DNA of 64,000 nucleotides from Paenibacillus larvae subsp. larvae (GCF_002003265.1 NZ_CP019687.1:2542001-2606000); one strand, 5' to 3'. Shown: positions 1 through 9,355, numbered from the stretch's first letter. Notes: generated from the sequence alone by a model not told the origin. Numbers and translations are program-made.

Positions 1-398
1 AAGCGGAATGTAGAGTACTGAAAGAATCACTGCAATGAGAGCAGTCCGTTCATCAAAGACCCTCCGCCCAATAATAAACAACAAATAAAAAGATGCCGTA
101 ACCAGAAGTGTTTGAACTATCCGGATTGTCTGTTCGAGTACAAAGCCATCCCCAAGAAAACTCATAAAAAAAGCAATAAATGCAGGATACGCGGGGTAAT
201 AAACACAGTAGGGCGGGAAGGATCATTATAAGTAAAATTACCTGTTTCCAGCCATATTTTAGCTGTCTGAATATACTGTACGTCATCGGAATCCAAGATA
301 AACGAAGAACCCTGACTCAAAATAACGATTACTTTGATTACAAAAGAAATAGCAAGTACAAGCCAAACCAGCTTGACTGATTTCGATATTTGTTTCAA
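1..398 (-). pseudogene. GT39-type (ArnT/PMT-like) membrane glycosyltransferase, 5' part, frameshifted, runs off the window
   Basis: The gene reads leftward from a TTG at 398 (AGGAAG ribosome site just upstream) and leaves the window, so only the N-terminal part is seen. It starts with a hydrophobic segment, then the DSDDVQYIQTAKIWLETG region typical of polyprenyl-phosphate-sugar glycosyltransferases. The frame breaks in a four-G run at about 193-197. Restoring one base there gives an uninterrupted continuation (PAYPAFIAFFMSFLGDGF, then a membrane segment and VFDERTALIAVIL) matching the second GT39 gene at 7346-8550 in layout. By family it would transfer a sugar from a lipid-phosphate donor on the outer face of the membrane. 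The break is a real mutation or a one-base sequence error. Neighbours downstream on the same strand fit lipid-linked sugar delivery. Confidence 0.7.
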
Positions 399-438
399 CG
401 TTAGCTTCCTTTCAGACTATTGGGATCCGGATAAGTTT

Positions 439-810
439 TCAAGAGTATTTGGAGGATAGACCAATCATCAAGACTCCAATCAAAATAACCAGGCAGCCCA
501 AAATTTTCAGCGGAGTAATTGATTCATGGAAGAAATAATATCCGCCGATGATAGCAAACACGTAGACGATGCTTTGCATTGGGTAGGCAATACTAATATC
601 TACCCTGTTCAAAATGTACATCCATAAAACAGTGGCAAATCCATAAATAAACAAACCTCCAAGCACAAACGGCGAAAACATTAGCTCGATAATACTGCGG
701 ATACTCTCAAACGGATTTACTTTACGGGCCAATCCCACTTTCCATAGAAACTGTCCCGATACCAATAAAACCGTATTCAGCAAAATAAGTCCAGCGTTCA
801 CAATGTTCAT
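439..810 (-). CDS. Small EamA/SMR-like membrane transporter (putative lipid-linked sugar flippase subunit)
   Basis: This 123-residue protein has four predicted membrane helices and the short drug/metabolite transporter layout: a helix near residues 5-25, GGLFIYGFATVLWMYIL near 50-65, and ISIAYPMQSIVYVFAI near 72-90. Small EmrE/ArnE-like proteins of this size beside a GT2 and a DUF2304 gene usually serve lipid-linked sugar export rather than drug efflux. The start ATG lies 3 bases after the stop of the DUF2304 gene, so the two are translated together. The membrane class is clear; the substrate is inferred from neighbours only. Confidence 0.75.
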   Translation of the reverse strand: MNIVNAGLILLNTVLLVSGQFLWKVGLARKVNPFESIRSIIELMFSPFVLGGLFIYGFATVLWMYILNRVDISIAYPMQSIVYVFAIIGGYYFFHESITPLKILGCLVILIGVLMIGLSSKYS

Positions 811-813
811 AAT

Positions 814-1203
814 TCAGCTCTCTCTCATTTCTCCAGAAATTACTTGTCGTTCCTGTTGTTCTACCTTAGCCTTTAAATCCTTGATTTCCTTGTTCATATA
901 CGCATTTTCCTGAACCAGAATTTTAATGATCTCCTGGTGTTTGGATAATACCGTCGTCGTATGCACCAATAAGCTAAGCGCCACAATGATCACGATGAGG
1001 AACACAAGTGCGGGCATATAGGCCACGCCGATCTTGGAAGCCAGTTTGTTAAGCAAAGGGATCGCAATAGCCGTGGCAAGGCCCAAGAGGCCGATCATCA
1101 TCCATAAGAAGGCATAACGGTCCCTTAGCCTGTGTTTGCTTGTGTAGTAAAAAATTTGGAGCAGAAAAATGACAGCTACTCCAATGCTGATAGCTCGAAT
1201 CAA
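814..1203 (-). CDS. DUF2304-family membrane protein
   Basis: The 129-residue product has three hydrophobic segments (about 5-20, 34-52, 62-85) with the RDRYAFLWMMIGLLGL stretch typical of DUF2304, then a charged, coiled-coil-like C-terminal tail (ENAYMNKEIKDLKAKVEQQE). Members are small membrane partners found beside GT2 dolichyl/undecaprenyl-phosphate glycosyltransferases. The gene sits directly after the GT2 gene (15-base gap) and just before the SMR-like gene, an operon order common in Gram-positive bacteria. The biochemical role is unknown; a scaffold for the GT2 enzyme is a reasonable guess. Confidence 0.8.
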   Translation of the reverse strand: MIRAISIGVAVIFLLQIFYYTSKHRLRDRYAFLWMMIGLLGLATAIAIPLLNKLASKIGVAYMPALVFLIVIIVALSLLVHTTTVLSKHQEIIKILVQENAYMNKEIKDLKAKVEQQERQVISGEMRES

Positions 1204-1218
1204 TGTATAAACCCCTTC

Positions 1219-1914
1219 CTAGAAACTTCTCCGTATAATGGAAAATAAGGTAACCTTCAGCATGTAGTAAACCGATCTCATGAAATTAATAGAGGAGACC
1301 CCGCCCTGCCGGTTTTTCATCTCGACACTGATTTCTTTGATACGGTATTTTTTGCGGGCCATGCTGACCAAAATCTCTACTTCCGGGTAATCAATGGGAT
1401 AATACTGGGAGAATTCCTTAATGATCTTGCGGTTTACAATCCGGTATCCTGACGTCGGATCTGTAATTTTATTCCCTGTCAAAAGCCGGATCAGCAAATA
1501 AAAATAATAAATGCCGATGCGGCGGGAAACACTGCCCTTGTAAGAGCTCTTCTCTACAAACCGGGAACCGATGACCAAGTCATACTGGGACTTCTTTATT
1601 TCTGCAACCAGCTTATCCAGATCCTTTGGATCATGCTGTCCGTCTGCATCAAGCTGAATAGCGTAATCATAATGATGCCGGTAAGCATATTTGTATCCGG
1701 TCTGCATGCTGGCCCCGATCCCCATGTTTACAGGAAGATGAAGACAGTTGAACTGGCGTTCATTTAAAATTTGGGGTGTCCTGTCCTTCGAGCCGTCATT
1801 GATGACAATATAATCGTAGGAAGAGTTCTGAATGACGCTCTCAACCGTTTTTTCAATCGAATCCTCTTCATTATAAGCCGGTATAATGATGAGCACTTTA
1901 CTTTCTTCTGGCAT
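1219..1914 (-). CDS. Glycosyltransferase family 2 (polyprenyl-phosphate glycosyltransferase type)
   Basis: GT-A fold enzyme of about 231 residues. The N-terminal VLIIIPAYNEEDSIEKT is the nucleotide-sugar binding start, and QLDADGQHDPKDL carries the DxD-type metal site. GSRFVEKSSYKGSVSRR and ITDPTSGYRIVNRK follow the DPM1-like pattern. Such enzymes move a sugar from a nucleotide donor to polyprenyl phosphate on the cytoplasmic face. The ATG at 1914 is preferred because an AAAGGAG site lies 7 bases upstream; a TTG two codons earlier is possible. It is the first gene of a minus-strand run with DUF2304, the SMR-like gene and a GT39 gene, which together make a complete lipid-linked glycosylation pathway. 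Confidence 0.9.
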   Translation of the reverse strand: MPEESKVLIIIPAYNEEDSIEKTVESVIQNSSYDYIVINDGSKDRTPQILNERQFNCLHLPVNMGIGASMQTGYKYAYRHHYDYAIQLDADGQHDPKDLDKLVAEIKKSQYDLVIGSRFVEKSSYKGSVSRRIGIYYFYLLIRLLTGNKITDPTSGYRIVNRKIIKEFSQYYPIDYPEVEILVSMARKKYRIKEISVEMKNRQGGVSSINFMRSVYYMLKVTLFSIIRRSF

Positions 1915-2059
1915 GTTCAATCTCCTTTACACTATAAAAGCAATGATTCCTAGGATGACCTTGTTTCCCTTCCTATCCTAAGTATAATAGATATGAAGTA
2001 AAGAAAAAAGGAGAGACTCCGCTATTATACGTTCAAGTAAACTTTACGCATTTATTTTA

Positions 2060-2971
2060 TTGTTGTTTGCGGCAGTTGTATTATTTGCGATCACTCGGGT
2101 AGAAAACTGGGGATGGACCAGCCTGACGGTTATCGCGGCGCTCTTTGGTGTCCGAAAAGACATGAAGGGTAACCTAACCTGGGACCAGTTTCTGCCTCCA
2201 GGACTTATTGCCATTACTTTGTTTTTTCTGATCTATAAGTATGCAAATCCGCTGTGGCATCAGGTCATCGGCTGGCAAACCCAATATATCCAGCATATCT
2301 TCCAATGGAACGAATTTTTTGACCGTATCCCATTGAATGATGGGGCTATCTTCCGTTTTTGGCAGCCGGAATGGCTTACGGAATATATGAAATGGGTCTA
2401 TAGTTACGGCTTTGCCTTGTCTTACTGGATCTGTCTGATCTATTCCTTTTTCAGTAAAGATGTGAAGAAACTGCTTCGTTATGCACTTGCGGGTTATTTG
2501 CTACAGGTTCCTCTTATTCTTCCGTTTTACAATACGATTCTTCTTCAAGAAGTCTGGTATGTACATGGAGTCCCGGACATGCTTCAGCGCATGCTCACAC
2601 CGGAAGAGGCTTTTACGACAGCCTGGAACTGCTTCCCCAGTATGCACACATCCATTGCTTTTGCCGGACTTCTACTTTCAAGAAGAGAAAAAAACCCGTG
2701 GTTTCGCCTAGTTGCCGGTATTTACTGCGGATCCATCATCTTATCTACGCTATACCTTCAGATTCACTGGGTGCTTGATGTCATCGGGGGAATGATTTTT
2801 GCTTATTGCTGCGTCAAGCTTGCTGACTGGATTATTGACAGCAAAAAGGTAACAGGCTGGATCGGGTCATGGGAGCGGCTCGGTGTTTACCTTAGCGTAA
2901 AATTTGGAAACAAAAATCATTCCCTTTCCTCTCCCGGTAACCGGAAAAAAGCTAATGAAGAAACAGGATAA
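2060..2971 (+). CDS. PAP2-superfamily membrane phosphatase / inositolphosphotransferase-like protein
   Basis: Integral membrane protein of at least 303 residues with about six hydrophobic segments. The C-terminal phosphatase core is visible: AWNCFPSMHTSIAFAG (SxxH-type motif) and LYLQIHWVLDVIGGM (H..D motif). That is the PAP2_3 pattern of inositol-phosphorylceramide-synthase-like enzymes, which act on lipid phosphates at the membrane. The start is uncertain. TTG at 2060 has no ribosome site, while AAGGAG at 2008-2013 points to an ATT (2024) or ATA (2027) codon in the same frame with no ATG. Either a rare start is used or a start codon was lost. A hairpin terminator follows the stop. Confidence 0.8.
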   Translation: MLFAAVVLFAITRVENWGWTSLTVIAALFGVRKDMKGNLTWDQFLPPGLIAITLFFLIYKYANPLWHQVIGWQTQYIQHIFQWNEFFDRIPLNDGAIFRFWQPEWLTEYMKWVYSYGFALSYWICLIYSFFSKDVKKLLRYALAGYLLQVPLILPFYNTILLQEVWYVHGVPDMLQRMLTPEEAFTTAWNCFPSMHTSIAFAGLLLSRREKNPWFRLVAGIYCGSIILSTLYLQIHWVLDVIGGMIFAYCCVKLADWIIDSKKVTGWIGSWERLGVYLSVKFGNKNHSLSSPGNRKKANEETG

Positions 2972-2981
2972 TAAAAACTTG

Positions 2982-3010
2982 GAGGCCGTATCAGACATAC
3001 GGCCTTCTTT
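2982..3010 (+). terminator. Rho-independent terminator after the PAP2 gene
   Basis: GAGGCCGTA and TACGGCCT form a 9-base stem with a 7-base loop, followed by TCTTT. It lies ten bases past the PAP2 stop codon. Confidence 0.75.
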
Positions 3011-3092
3011 AATTGATGAAACCACCGGAAGCATCTTTGCGTATAAATTGTTATACATAGGCATTTTTACTTTACCGAAAAGGAGGGTGGAT

Positions 3093-3613
3093 ATGCTTTC
3101 TTTATACGGCATCCTGTTTGGTCTTGGCATGCTGCTGGCTCTCCTCACGCTTTTATTCGGGGAAGTCCTGGGCCATCTGTTAAGCGGATTGGATTCCCTT
3201 TTTTCTCATTCGCTCCCTTTTCTCCAGCCTGTAATACTCATCGGAGGGATAACGATCCTCGGGGAACAGGTCTGCTTCTAGAACGTTATACTTCTCTTGA
3301 TGCCCTTCCCGTTTTTTTGCTCTCTCTTCTAATGACACTCCTTTTATCTATCGCGCTTTATTTTTTGTATGTTAGACCGATGAAAAATTCTGAAACTTCA
3401 ATTGCTTTTTCCATTTTTGATTTACAGGGAAGTATAGGAGAAGTCCTTGTCCCGATTCCGGCTTTTGGATACGGCGAGGTACTATTAAAAGCCGGTGGAG
3501 GAGTAACCAACCAGATTGCTGCCAGTTTTGACCGCAAAGAGATTGCCGGAGGAACAAAGGTTGTGGTAGTTGAAATCAGGGAAGGCGTACTCTATGTATC
3601 ACCGCTTGACTAA
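3093..3613 (+). pseudogene. yuaF: YuaF-like NfeD-family membrane protein, single-base frameshift
   Basis: The frame opens at an ATG preceded by AAGGAGG and encodes two hydrophobic segments. It breaks at a four-G run at 3261-3264. Adding one G there joins it to the downstream frame through a GTGLLLERYTSLDALPVFLL segment and gives a 173-residue protein, the length of Bacillus subtilis YuaF (about 174). The C-terminal half (GSIGEVLVPIPAFGYGEV, RKEIAGGTKVVVVEIREG, VLYVSPLD) is the NfeD OB-fold. YuaF-type proteins work with flotillin in membrane microdomains, and the floT homologue starts 40 bases downstream. A base-calling error in the G run is as likely as real loss. Confidence 0.85.
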
Positions 3614-3653
3614 GATTTCATCTTACTAAAATAAAAGAAAAGGAGACCTGTCC

Positions 3654-5153
3654 ATGGAAAATGTGCTGGATATGCTTCTCATCCCAATTATTATTGTTGG
3701 AGTCATTCTTATACTGGGCATAGCTTTTTGGGCCCGATACAAAACCGTCAGCCCCGATGAAGCCATGATTGTAACGGGTTCTTTCCTCGGAACCAAAAAT
3801 GTCAGTGAAGACGAATCAGGACGCAAAATGAAGATTGTCCGGGGTGGAGGAGCCTTCATCATCCCTATCTTTCAGCAGTCGCAATTTCTTTCCCTTCTTT
3901 CCCACAAACTGGACGTAACAACGCCTGAAGTGTATACCGAACAAGGGGTCCCGGTGATGACCGATGCAGTGGCCATTATCAAGATCGGAGGCTCTGTAGA
4001 AGATGTTGCCACCGCCGCAGAACAATTCCTCGGAAAACCGACCCAATCCCTGCAAAGTGAAGCCCAGGAAGTACTGGAAGGCCATTTGCGGGCCATTCTC
4101 GGCTCAATGACCGTTGAGGAAGTATACCGCAACCGGGATCGTTTCGCTCAAGAGGTACAGGGAGTTGCCGCCAAAGATCTGAAAAAGATGGGTCTCCAAA
4201 TCGTTTCCTTTACAATCAAGGATGTCCGAGATAAACACGGTTACCTGGATGCACTTGGTAAGCCACGGATTGCCGCCGTTAAACGTGATGCCGATGTTGC
4301 TGAAGCGGAAGCGATGAGGGATGCCCGGATTCAAAAGGCTAAAGCGGAAGAGGAAGGCCAAAAGGCCGAACTGCTGCGGGATACGAATATCGCCGAAGCA
4401 ACCAAAGAAAAAGAATTGAAGATAGCGGCTTTTAAACGGGATCAGAATACAGCAAAAGCAGAAGCAGACCTGGCCTACCATATTCAAGAGGCACGCTCCA
4501 AACAAAGTGTAGTCGAGGAGCAAATGCGGGTGGAGCTCGTGAAAAAAGAACGGGAGATTGATTTGGAAGCCAAAGAGATCCTTCGGAGGGAGAAACAATA
4601 CGACGCTGAGGTCAAGAAGAAAGCGGATGCCGAAAGTTATGCCGTTCAGCAGGCGGCTGAAGCGGAAAAAGTCCGGCGCCTGTTAGAAGCCGATGCCTTA
4701 CAATACCGCATCGAAGCTGAAGCCAAAGCTCAAGCTGAACAAAAAAGGCTGGACGGGTTGGCTGCTGCAGATGCAGAGCGCGCCCGCGGGACCGCAGAAG
4801 CAGAAGTGATCCGGCTGCGTGGGCTGGCCGAAGCCGAAGCCAAGCAGAAACTGGCCGAGGCCTTCGAGAAATTCGGTGAAGCGGCTGTCCTTGATATCAT
4901 CGTAAAGATGCTCCCTGAGCTTGCAGGCAAAATTGCCGAACCAATGAAATCGATTGAAAAACTGAGCATAGTGGATACCGGTCATGGGGAAGGAGCTGCC
5001 CGCTTGAGCAATTATGTTACTTCTCTTATGGCTACAGCTCCTGAAATGCTTAAGAATGTATCAGGGCTTGATGTCGAACAGTTGATCAAAGGATTGACCC
5101 AAAAACAGTTGTCACCTCAATCCTCTGAAAAAGAACAGGAAGTGCTCACCTAA
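3654..5153 (+). CDS. floT: Flotillin-family membrane scaffold protein
   Basis: A 499-residue protein with one N-terminal membrane hairpin (residues 6-27), then the SPFH/Band 7 domain (about 30-200, with PDEAMIVTGSFLG and TPEVYTEQGVPVMTDAVAI). A long Ala/Glu-rich coiled coil (about 215-410) with repeated EAEA motifs follows, and a conserved end (EKFGEAAVLDIIVKMLPELAGKIAEPM). This is the layout of YuaG/FloT. It organises functional membrane microdomains and affects secretion, signalling kinases and cell-shape control. The start is supported by AAAGGAG nine bases upstream. It is paired with yuaF, and a strong bidirectional hairpin follows. Confidence 0.95.
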   Translation: MENVLDMLLIPIIIVGVILILGIAFWARYKTVSPDEAMIVTGSFLGTKNVSEDESGRKMKIVRGGGAFIIPIFQQSQFLSLLSHKLDVTTPEVYTEQGVPVMTDAVAIIKIGGSVEDVATAAEQFLGKPTQSLQSEAQEVLEGHLRAILGSMTVEEVYRNRDRFAQEVQGVAAKDLKKMGLQIVSFTIKDVRDKHGYLDALGKPRIAAVKRDADVAEAEAMRDARIQKAKAEEEGQKAELLRDTNIAEATKEKELKIAAFKRDQNTAKAEADLAYHIQEARSKQSVVEEQMRVELVKKEREIDLEAKEILRREKQYDAEVKKKADAESYAVQQAAEAEKVRRLLEADALQYRIEAEAKAQAEQKRLDGLAAADAERARGTAEAEVIRLRGLAEAEAKQKLAEAFEKFGEAAVLDIIVKMLPELAGKIAEPMKSIEKLSIVDTGHGEGAARLSNYVTSLMATAPEMLKNVSGLDVEQLIKGLTQKQLSPQSSEKEQEVLT

Positions 5154-5317
5154 CTTCTATTGAGACTCATTAGCAGGAAGAGGCTATCCGTAAACTTAAA
5201 AACCAGGCAATGCCAGGATAGGCCCTGCCCTGCAAAACGGTACACAGGAACCTGGAACGGTATCAAAATCTATGCGGACTCTTTCAAAACCGGTTCATAT
5301 CGGATCGCTGATAAACA

Positions 5318-5354
5318 AGACAGCACCTGTTCCCCCAAGGAACAGGTACTGTCT
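5318..5354. terminator. Bidirectional terminator between floT and the FAD oxidoreductase
   Basis: Two 16-base arms (AGACAGCACCTGTTCC and GGAACAGGTACTGTCT) pair with a single mismatch around a 5-base loop. T-rich sequence follows on the plus strand and A-rich sequence precedes, so it can serve both convergent genes. Confidence 0.9.
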
Positions 5355-5362
5355 CTTATTTT

Positions 5363-7279
5363 CTATTGATAGCTGACCCCAGTCTTGGCTTCAACTACAT
5401 TTTGAATCATCATATATACATCCCCGTTGGTAAGCTGCTGCTTGTTACTAATTCCCTGGAGCGTTTCCGATTTAAGCAATTTTTGTTTCACCAGTTCGTC
5501 AGCTGCCCCATTCTGATTAACCTGTGTTCCAACCGCTGTTCCCAGCATATAAGCCGCTTGATCTGCAGTTAACGGGGCAGTCTTGGGATCGGTAAATGCC
5601 TTTAACAAATCCTGTACATCCCCGCCCTTCAGCTCAGGATGAAAAGACTTGATTCTGGCAAGCTGGTTAGCCAGGCGGGCAGGATTAGAAGGCTTATCCA
5701 GTTGGAAATCAAAATCATGAGTAGCGTGAGCCATATTCATACCAACAGCCGCTTTCAAGCCAGGATAATCCTTATGGGTCGCGTAAGGAGGAAGTTCAAA
5801 AGTTTTGGGTTGTAAATCCATTCCCTGTTCCGTCAATCTTGCCTGCAGAGTGCTAATGGCTTCCTTCGATTTGGACATCTCCTGGAAAGTAATCCCCTGC
5901 TCTTTGGCCAGTTTCACCGCTGCTCCTGCCGCTTGACCGGTTGCCATACCCGTCGGGATGACACGCGCACTGCCGTGGGCCATGGAATCGAAGCTGGCGG
6001 AACGCCCCACAACCAATAGTCCGTCTACATTCTTAGTCACTATAGAACGGAAAGGAACTGCATATTGAAGAGGCTTAAACATTTCCTCTCCACGGTGTTT
6101 ATAAGAAGTACTTTGAATATCCACCCGGTAAGAGCCAAATCCGATACGGTCCCATTGATCGCGGTTATCCAGCAGATCTACGATGCTTAGACGGTACTCC
6201 CCAACCAGGTGACGGGATTCACGCACATACAGTTCTTTGGCAACGTCTGCAATGGTGGCATCTTTCAGTTCAGGATATAACTTTTTCATATATTCCAGGA
6301 CATGAGGGAGTTCTTTTTTCGCTGTCTCAAATGCTCCGGCAACGGACTCCTGATTCAAAGGATCTACTCCGAACAGCTGCATAGAATTGATCAACAGAGT
6401 GCCGTCATTTTGCCGCCCGATGTTAAGTCCTCTCATTCGGACTTTGTTCTTGTCCGTAGTGGGATAATCCCACATCTTACCCATCCCCCAAATACTGTTG
6501 GCGTCATAGAAGCCCTTTCCTGCACTTTGCTGCAGCTTTTTCCAGGCTTCCTCGCTTACATTCCCCAGCTTAAAGACAAGGGTAACTGCCATTCGGCTGT
6601 TCTTATCTCCCATGTCTTCCCTGCCAAAGGTGAAGGGTGCCTTTGTTTGTGCGGCGAAATCAGCATCTTGGGTAGCATCAATAACAGCATCTGCCGTTAT
6701 CCTTTGGGAAGATCCGTCTTCTTTGGTTACTTCAATGCCCTGAACCAGCTGCCGTTCTCCTTTTTCCTGAAGCAGGGGTTTGACCGACTGTGTCTTTATG
6801 AGCAGATCAATGTTACTTTCTTTCTTTACCATTTGATAAAACTCATTAGCCGCTACAGTCGTATCGAAGGAAGTCCCCGACATTTTCTTGTACCATTCCT
6901 GGAAAATGCCTTTATTGAGTACCTCATATCTTCCTCCAACTTGTTTCATTTCCGGCGCATAGTTCAGATCAAGGCTGTTTAAGCCCCCGAGTGTCATAAG
7001 ACCACCCAGAATATCCCGGCCCCGTCCGTCCACCAGCAACGTTTTCATCCCGTTTCTGGCAGATGAAACAGCCGCAGCTACCCCTTCGGGGTCCGTTCCA
7101 ATAACTACAGCATCATAATGGTCCTGAATGGACTTGGACGATTCTACCTGTTTCAAAACCAGGCCTCTGGATTTTGCTGCCCCGTCCTTTTCCCAAAATC
7201 CCCAAACCAGACCCAGAATCAGGGTAATCAGCAAACCGATTATGATTTCTTTATAGTTGATCCAAAGCTTTTGTAACAC
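5363..7279 (-). CDS. Membrane-anchored FAD-dependent oxidoreductase
   Basis: About 638 residues with one N-terminal membrane anchor (IIIGLLITLILGLVWGFW). The FAD-binding Rossmann motif is altered: YDAVVIGTDPEGVAAAVSSA, with GTDPEG where GxGxxG is usual, then LLVDGRGRDILGGLMTLGG. ADAVIDATQDADFAAQ and LLVVGRSASFDSMAHGSARV are the later FAD motifs of the PF12831 family. A GTG at 7279 with an AAGGGA site fits better than an ATG 16 codons further upstream. The catalytic domain should face outside or lie on the membrane surface. The substrate is unknown. The last 150 residues are an extra domain with no motif I recognise. Confidence 0.8.
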   Translation of the reverse strand: MLQKLWINYKEIIIGLLITLILGLVWGFWEKDGAAKSRGLVLKQVESSKSIQDHYDAVVIGTDPEGVAAAVSSARNGMKTLLVDGRGRDILGGLMTLGGLNSLDLNYAPEMKQVGGRYEVLNKGIFQEWYKKMSGTSFDTTVAANEFYQMVKKESNIDLLIKTQSVKPLLQEKGERQLVQGIEVTKEDGSSQRITADAVIDATQDADFAAQTKAPFTFGREDMGDKNSRMAVTLVFKLGNVSEEAWKKLQQSAGKGFYDANSIWGMGKMWDYPTTDKNKVRMRGLNIGRQNDGTLLINSMQLFGVDPLNQESVAGAFETAKKELPHVLEYMKKLYPELKDATIADVAKELYVRESRHLVGEYRLSIVDLLDNRDQWDRIGFGSYRVDIQSTSYKHRGEEMFKPLQYAVPFRSIVTKNVDGLLVVGRSASFDSMAHGSARVIPTGMATGQAAGAAVKLAKEQGITFQEMSKSKEAISTLQARLTEQGMDLQPKTFELPPYATHKDYPGLKAAVGMNMAHATHDFDFQLDKPSNPARLANQLARIKSFHPELKGGDVQDLLKAFTDPKTAPLTADQAAYMLGTAVGTQVNQNGAADELVKQKLLKSETLQGISNKQQLTNGDVYMMIQNVVEAKTGVSYQ

Positions 7280-7345
7280 GTTTTTTTTCCCTTTACATAT
7301 GGTTACAATAATCAGGTTCAGGTTCAATATTGAATCCGGTCTAAA

Positions 7346-8550
7346 TTAAACTCTACGGCCTGCAAACCGCCTTGCCGCCGATTGTCCTGCCCAGACAATC
7401 ACGGCCGCTGTAGTAATCATCAGATAAGGCATCATTGGAATCGTATACCGAGCCTCTGAAATAAAGAGCAAAGCCACACCCAGCATAATCAGGAAATTCA
7501 CGGCAAGAAAACGGACTGATTTATTGATGAACATGCCGATCATGCTGAAGAAAATTCCTGCATATACCAGGAAGAGATGGAAGCATTTCAGAAAGACTCC
7601 GTAAATATTCCCCATAAAATTCGGATACGGACCAAGGTAAATATGATGAATGAACATATCCTTGAACTTGCCAACCGTGAACCAGCGGATCCATAGCCAC
7701 GGGTCTTCCTTAAGCCCCTGCTTGATTCTTCTCAGCCCTTCCCCAAACTGGTCATCGTAGTTCACTTTGCTCCAGTCAATAGTCCCCATATGATAAGGGT
7801 CAGTCCCCCGAGAAAGGGATTTCCTGATCCTTCTTTGGAAAGTAAAATAACTTCGTGGAACGTCATATAATTGCGAATCCACCAGGGAAGCATCGCTACA
7901 ATAAACATGCCGACACCCCAGCTGATCTCCTTCAGGCACAGCCTGCGCTCCTGGAACCAGAGGAAAACGTACGGTACCGGGGCAACTACTATACAGTTCG
8001 GCCGGATCAGGACAGATATACCCAGCAGCAGCCCTCCGATCAAGTGATCCCATTTTTTATTTTCCTGGATAATACGTACCTGCATATACATCAGTCCCAT
8101 AAAGCAGGTCAGAAAGAGAGTCTCCGTTAAAATAAGGGAAGCCATCCATACATACGTGCCGTAAAAAGCGGCGAACAAAGCGGCTATCCATCCTGTAGGA
8201 CGATTGAACAGCCTTTTTCCTATTAAATAGATAAAAGTAATGGCACCCAGACTGATAAAGGCCTGAATGACCCTTACGATCATATGAGTATGCATAATAT
8301 CACTGTATCCGAAGATTTTAAACACAACATACAAAAACATAGGAAAACCGGGGGTTACATACGTGTTCGGTTTCGTATCCAGGTACCCGTAAACCCCGTC
8401 TTCAATCATCTGGACGGTCATGGTCGTATAGTTCTTTTGATCCCATTCAACGGGCTCATACGTTTCATTCAAGACATAATACAGCCTGAGAAACAGTGCA
8501 AACGCCAAAATGAGCCAGATAGCTGACTTTTTGACTCTTTCCGAGGTCAT
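7346..8550 (-). pseudogene. GT39-type membrane glycosyltransferase, single-base frameshift
   Basis: The 5' part has an N-terminal membrane helix (IWLILAFALFLRLYYVL), the loop EPVEWDQKNYTTMTVQMIEDGVY typical of ArnT/PMT-like enzymes, and several more helices. The frame breaks at a five-C run (7805-7809). One more base there joins NPFLGG to TDPYHMGTIDWSKVNYDD and the remaining four membrane helices to residue about 401. AAGGAGGAG lies ahead of the ATG. The expected activity is sugar transfer from a polyprenyl-phosphate sugar to an acceptor outside the membrane. It belongs with the GT2/DUF2304/GT39 genes at 1-1914, from which the floT and FAD genes separate it. A sequencing error in the homopolymer is a serious alternative to real loss. 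Confidence 0.85.
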
Positions 8551-8598
8551 AATAACAAATGCTCCTCCTTTATGTTCTTTAGCAAAGCTTATTTATGC

Positions 8599-9267
8599 CT
8601 ATATCCGGATAAGCCGGGCCAATTCCCGGAAGTCCTTTATACGGATATCAGCATCCTCCAACTCTTTGGGATCACCGAAGCCTGCAAAATCGCAACCGAT
8701 CACCGTCAGTCCGTTCTTATGTCCCGCTTCCACATCAGAGGAACGGTCTCCTACCATAAAAGCATCCTGGACATGATTCTCCTCAAGCAATAGCTTAACC
8801 AGATCGACTTTGGATTTAGTCCTGTACTCGCCGGCGCTGTATATCTTTTCGAAGAAAGAAGAGATTCCTCTCATGTTCAATACACCTTTTACATAAGACT
8901 CCAGACCGTTGCTCGCTACAAACAGCCGGACTCCGGCATCCTGTAAACGGGTCAAGGTTTCCGCAACTCCTTCATACAGGACTCCCCTACCGGATTCCAG
9001 TCCTGATAGTTCATGATAAGCGAGTAATTCGTTCATCCTGTCAATTTGTTCAGGTGTGCATCCCGGCAGCAGGCGTTTCCAGATTTCATCCATCAGCATG
9101 CCAAGAGTACCCAGAACTTCGCGGTCCTCCGGTACCGGACCTTCGTATCCTGTTTCTTGAATCATTTGTGTCAGGGAAACATGGAAAGCAGGCAGTAGAA
9201 GCGTTTCTGTTTTAAACAATGTTCCGTCGAGATCAAAAATCATGGATTCCGGTTTCTCTACAGTCAT
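8599..9267 (-). CDS. HAD-family hydrolase (phosphoglycolate phosphatase-like)
   Basis: A 222-residue haloacid-dehalogenase phosphatase. Motif I is MIFDLDGTLFKTE (nucleophile and acid Asp), motif II LFVASNGLESYV, motif III a Lys near RTKSKVDLVK, and motif IV FMVGDRSSDVEAGHKNG. A helical cap lies between motifs I and II (subclass I). ATG at 9267 is chosen over an upstream ATG because AAGGAGAGA sits 5-6 bases ahead of it. The substrate cannot be told from sequence. It is divergent from the rpiR-nagBA operon, so a sugar-phosphate role is possible but unproven. Confidence 0.88.
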   Translation of the reverse strand: MTVEKPESMIFDLDGTLFKTETLLLPAFHVSLTQMIQETGYEGPVPEDREVLGTLGMLMDEIWKRLLPGCTPEQIDRMNELLAYHELSGLESGRGVLYEGVAETLTRLQDAGVRLFVASNGLESYVKGVLNMRGISSFFEKIYSAGEYRTKSKVDLVKLLLEENHVQDAFMVGDRSSDVEAGHKNGLTVIGCDFAGFGDPKELEDADIRIKDFRELARLIRI

Positions 9268-9355
9268 AGTATCTCTCCTTTTATACAATCAGAGTTAGCA
9301 TGTCAAAAATACAGCGTTTTGTCAAATAATCGTCTTTATTGCAGCAAAAACACGG

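Noticed and set aside
3093-3613. Programmed frameshift in yuaF
   Set aside because: The G run is short, no stimulating structure is obvious, and YuaF homologues are made from one frame; error or mutation is more likely.
6302-6982. Long plus-strand frame of 226 codons inside the FAD gene
   Set aside because: It is antisense to a clear family member, has no ribosome site and no motif.
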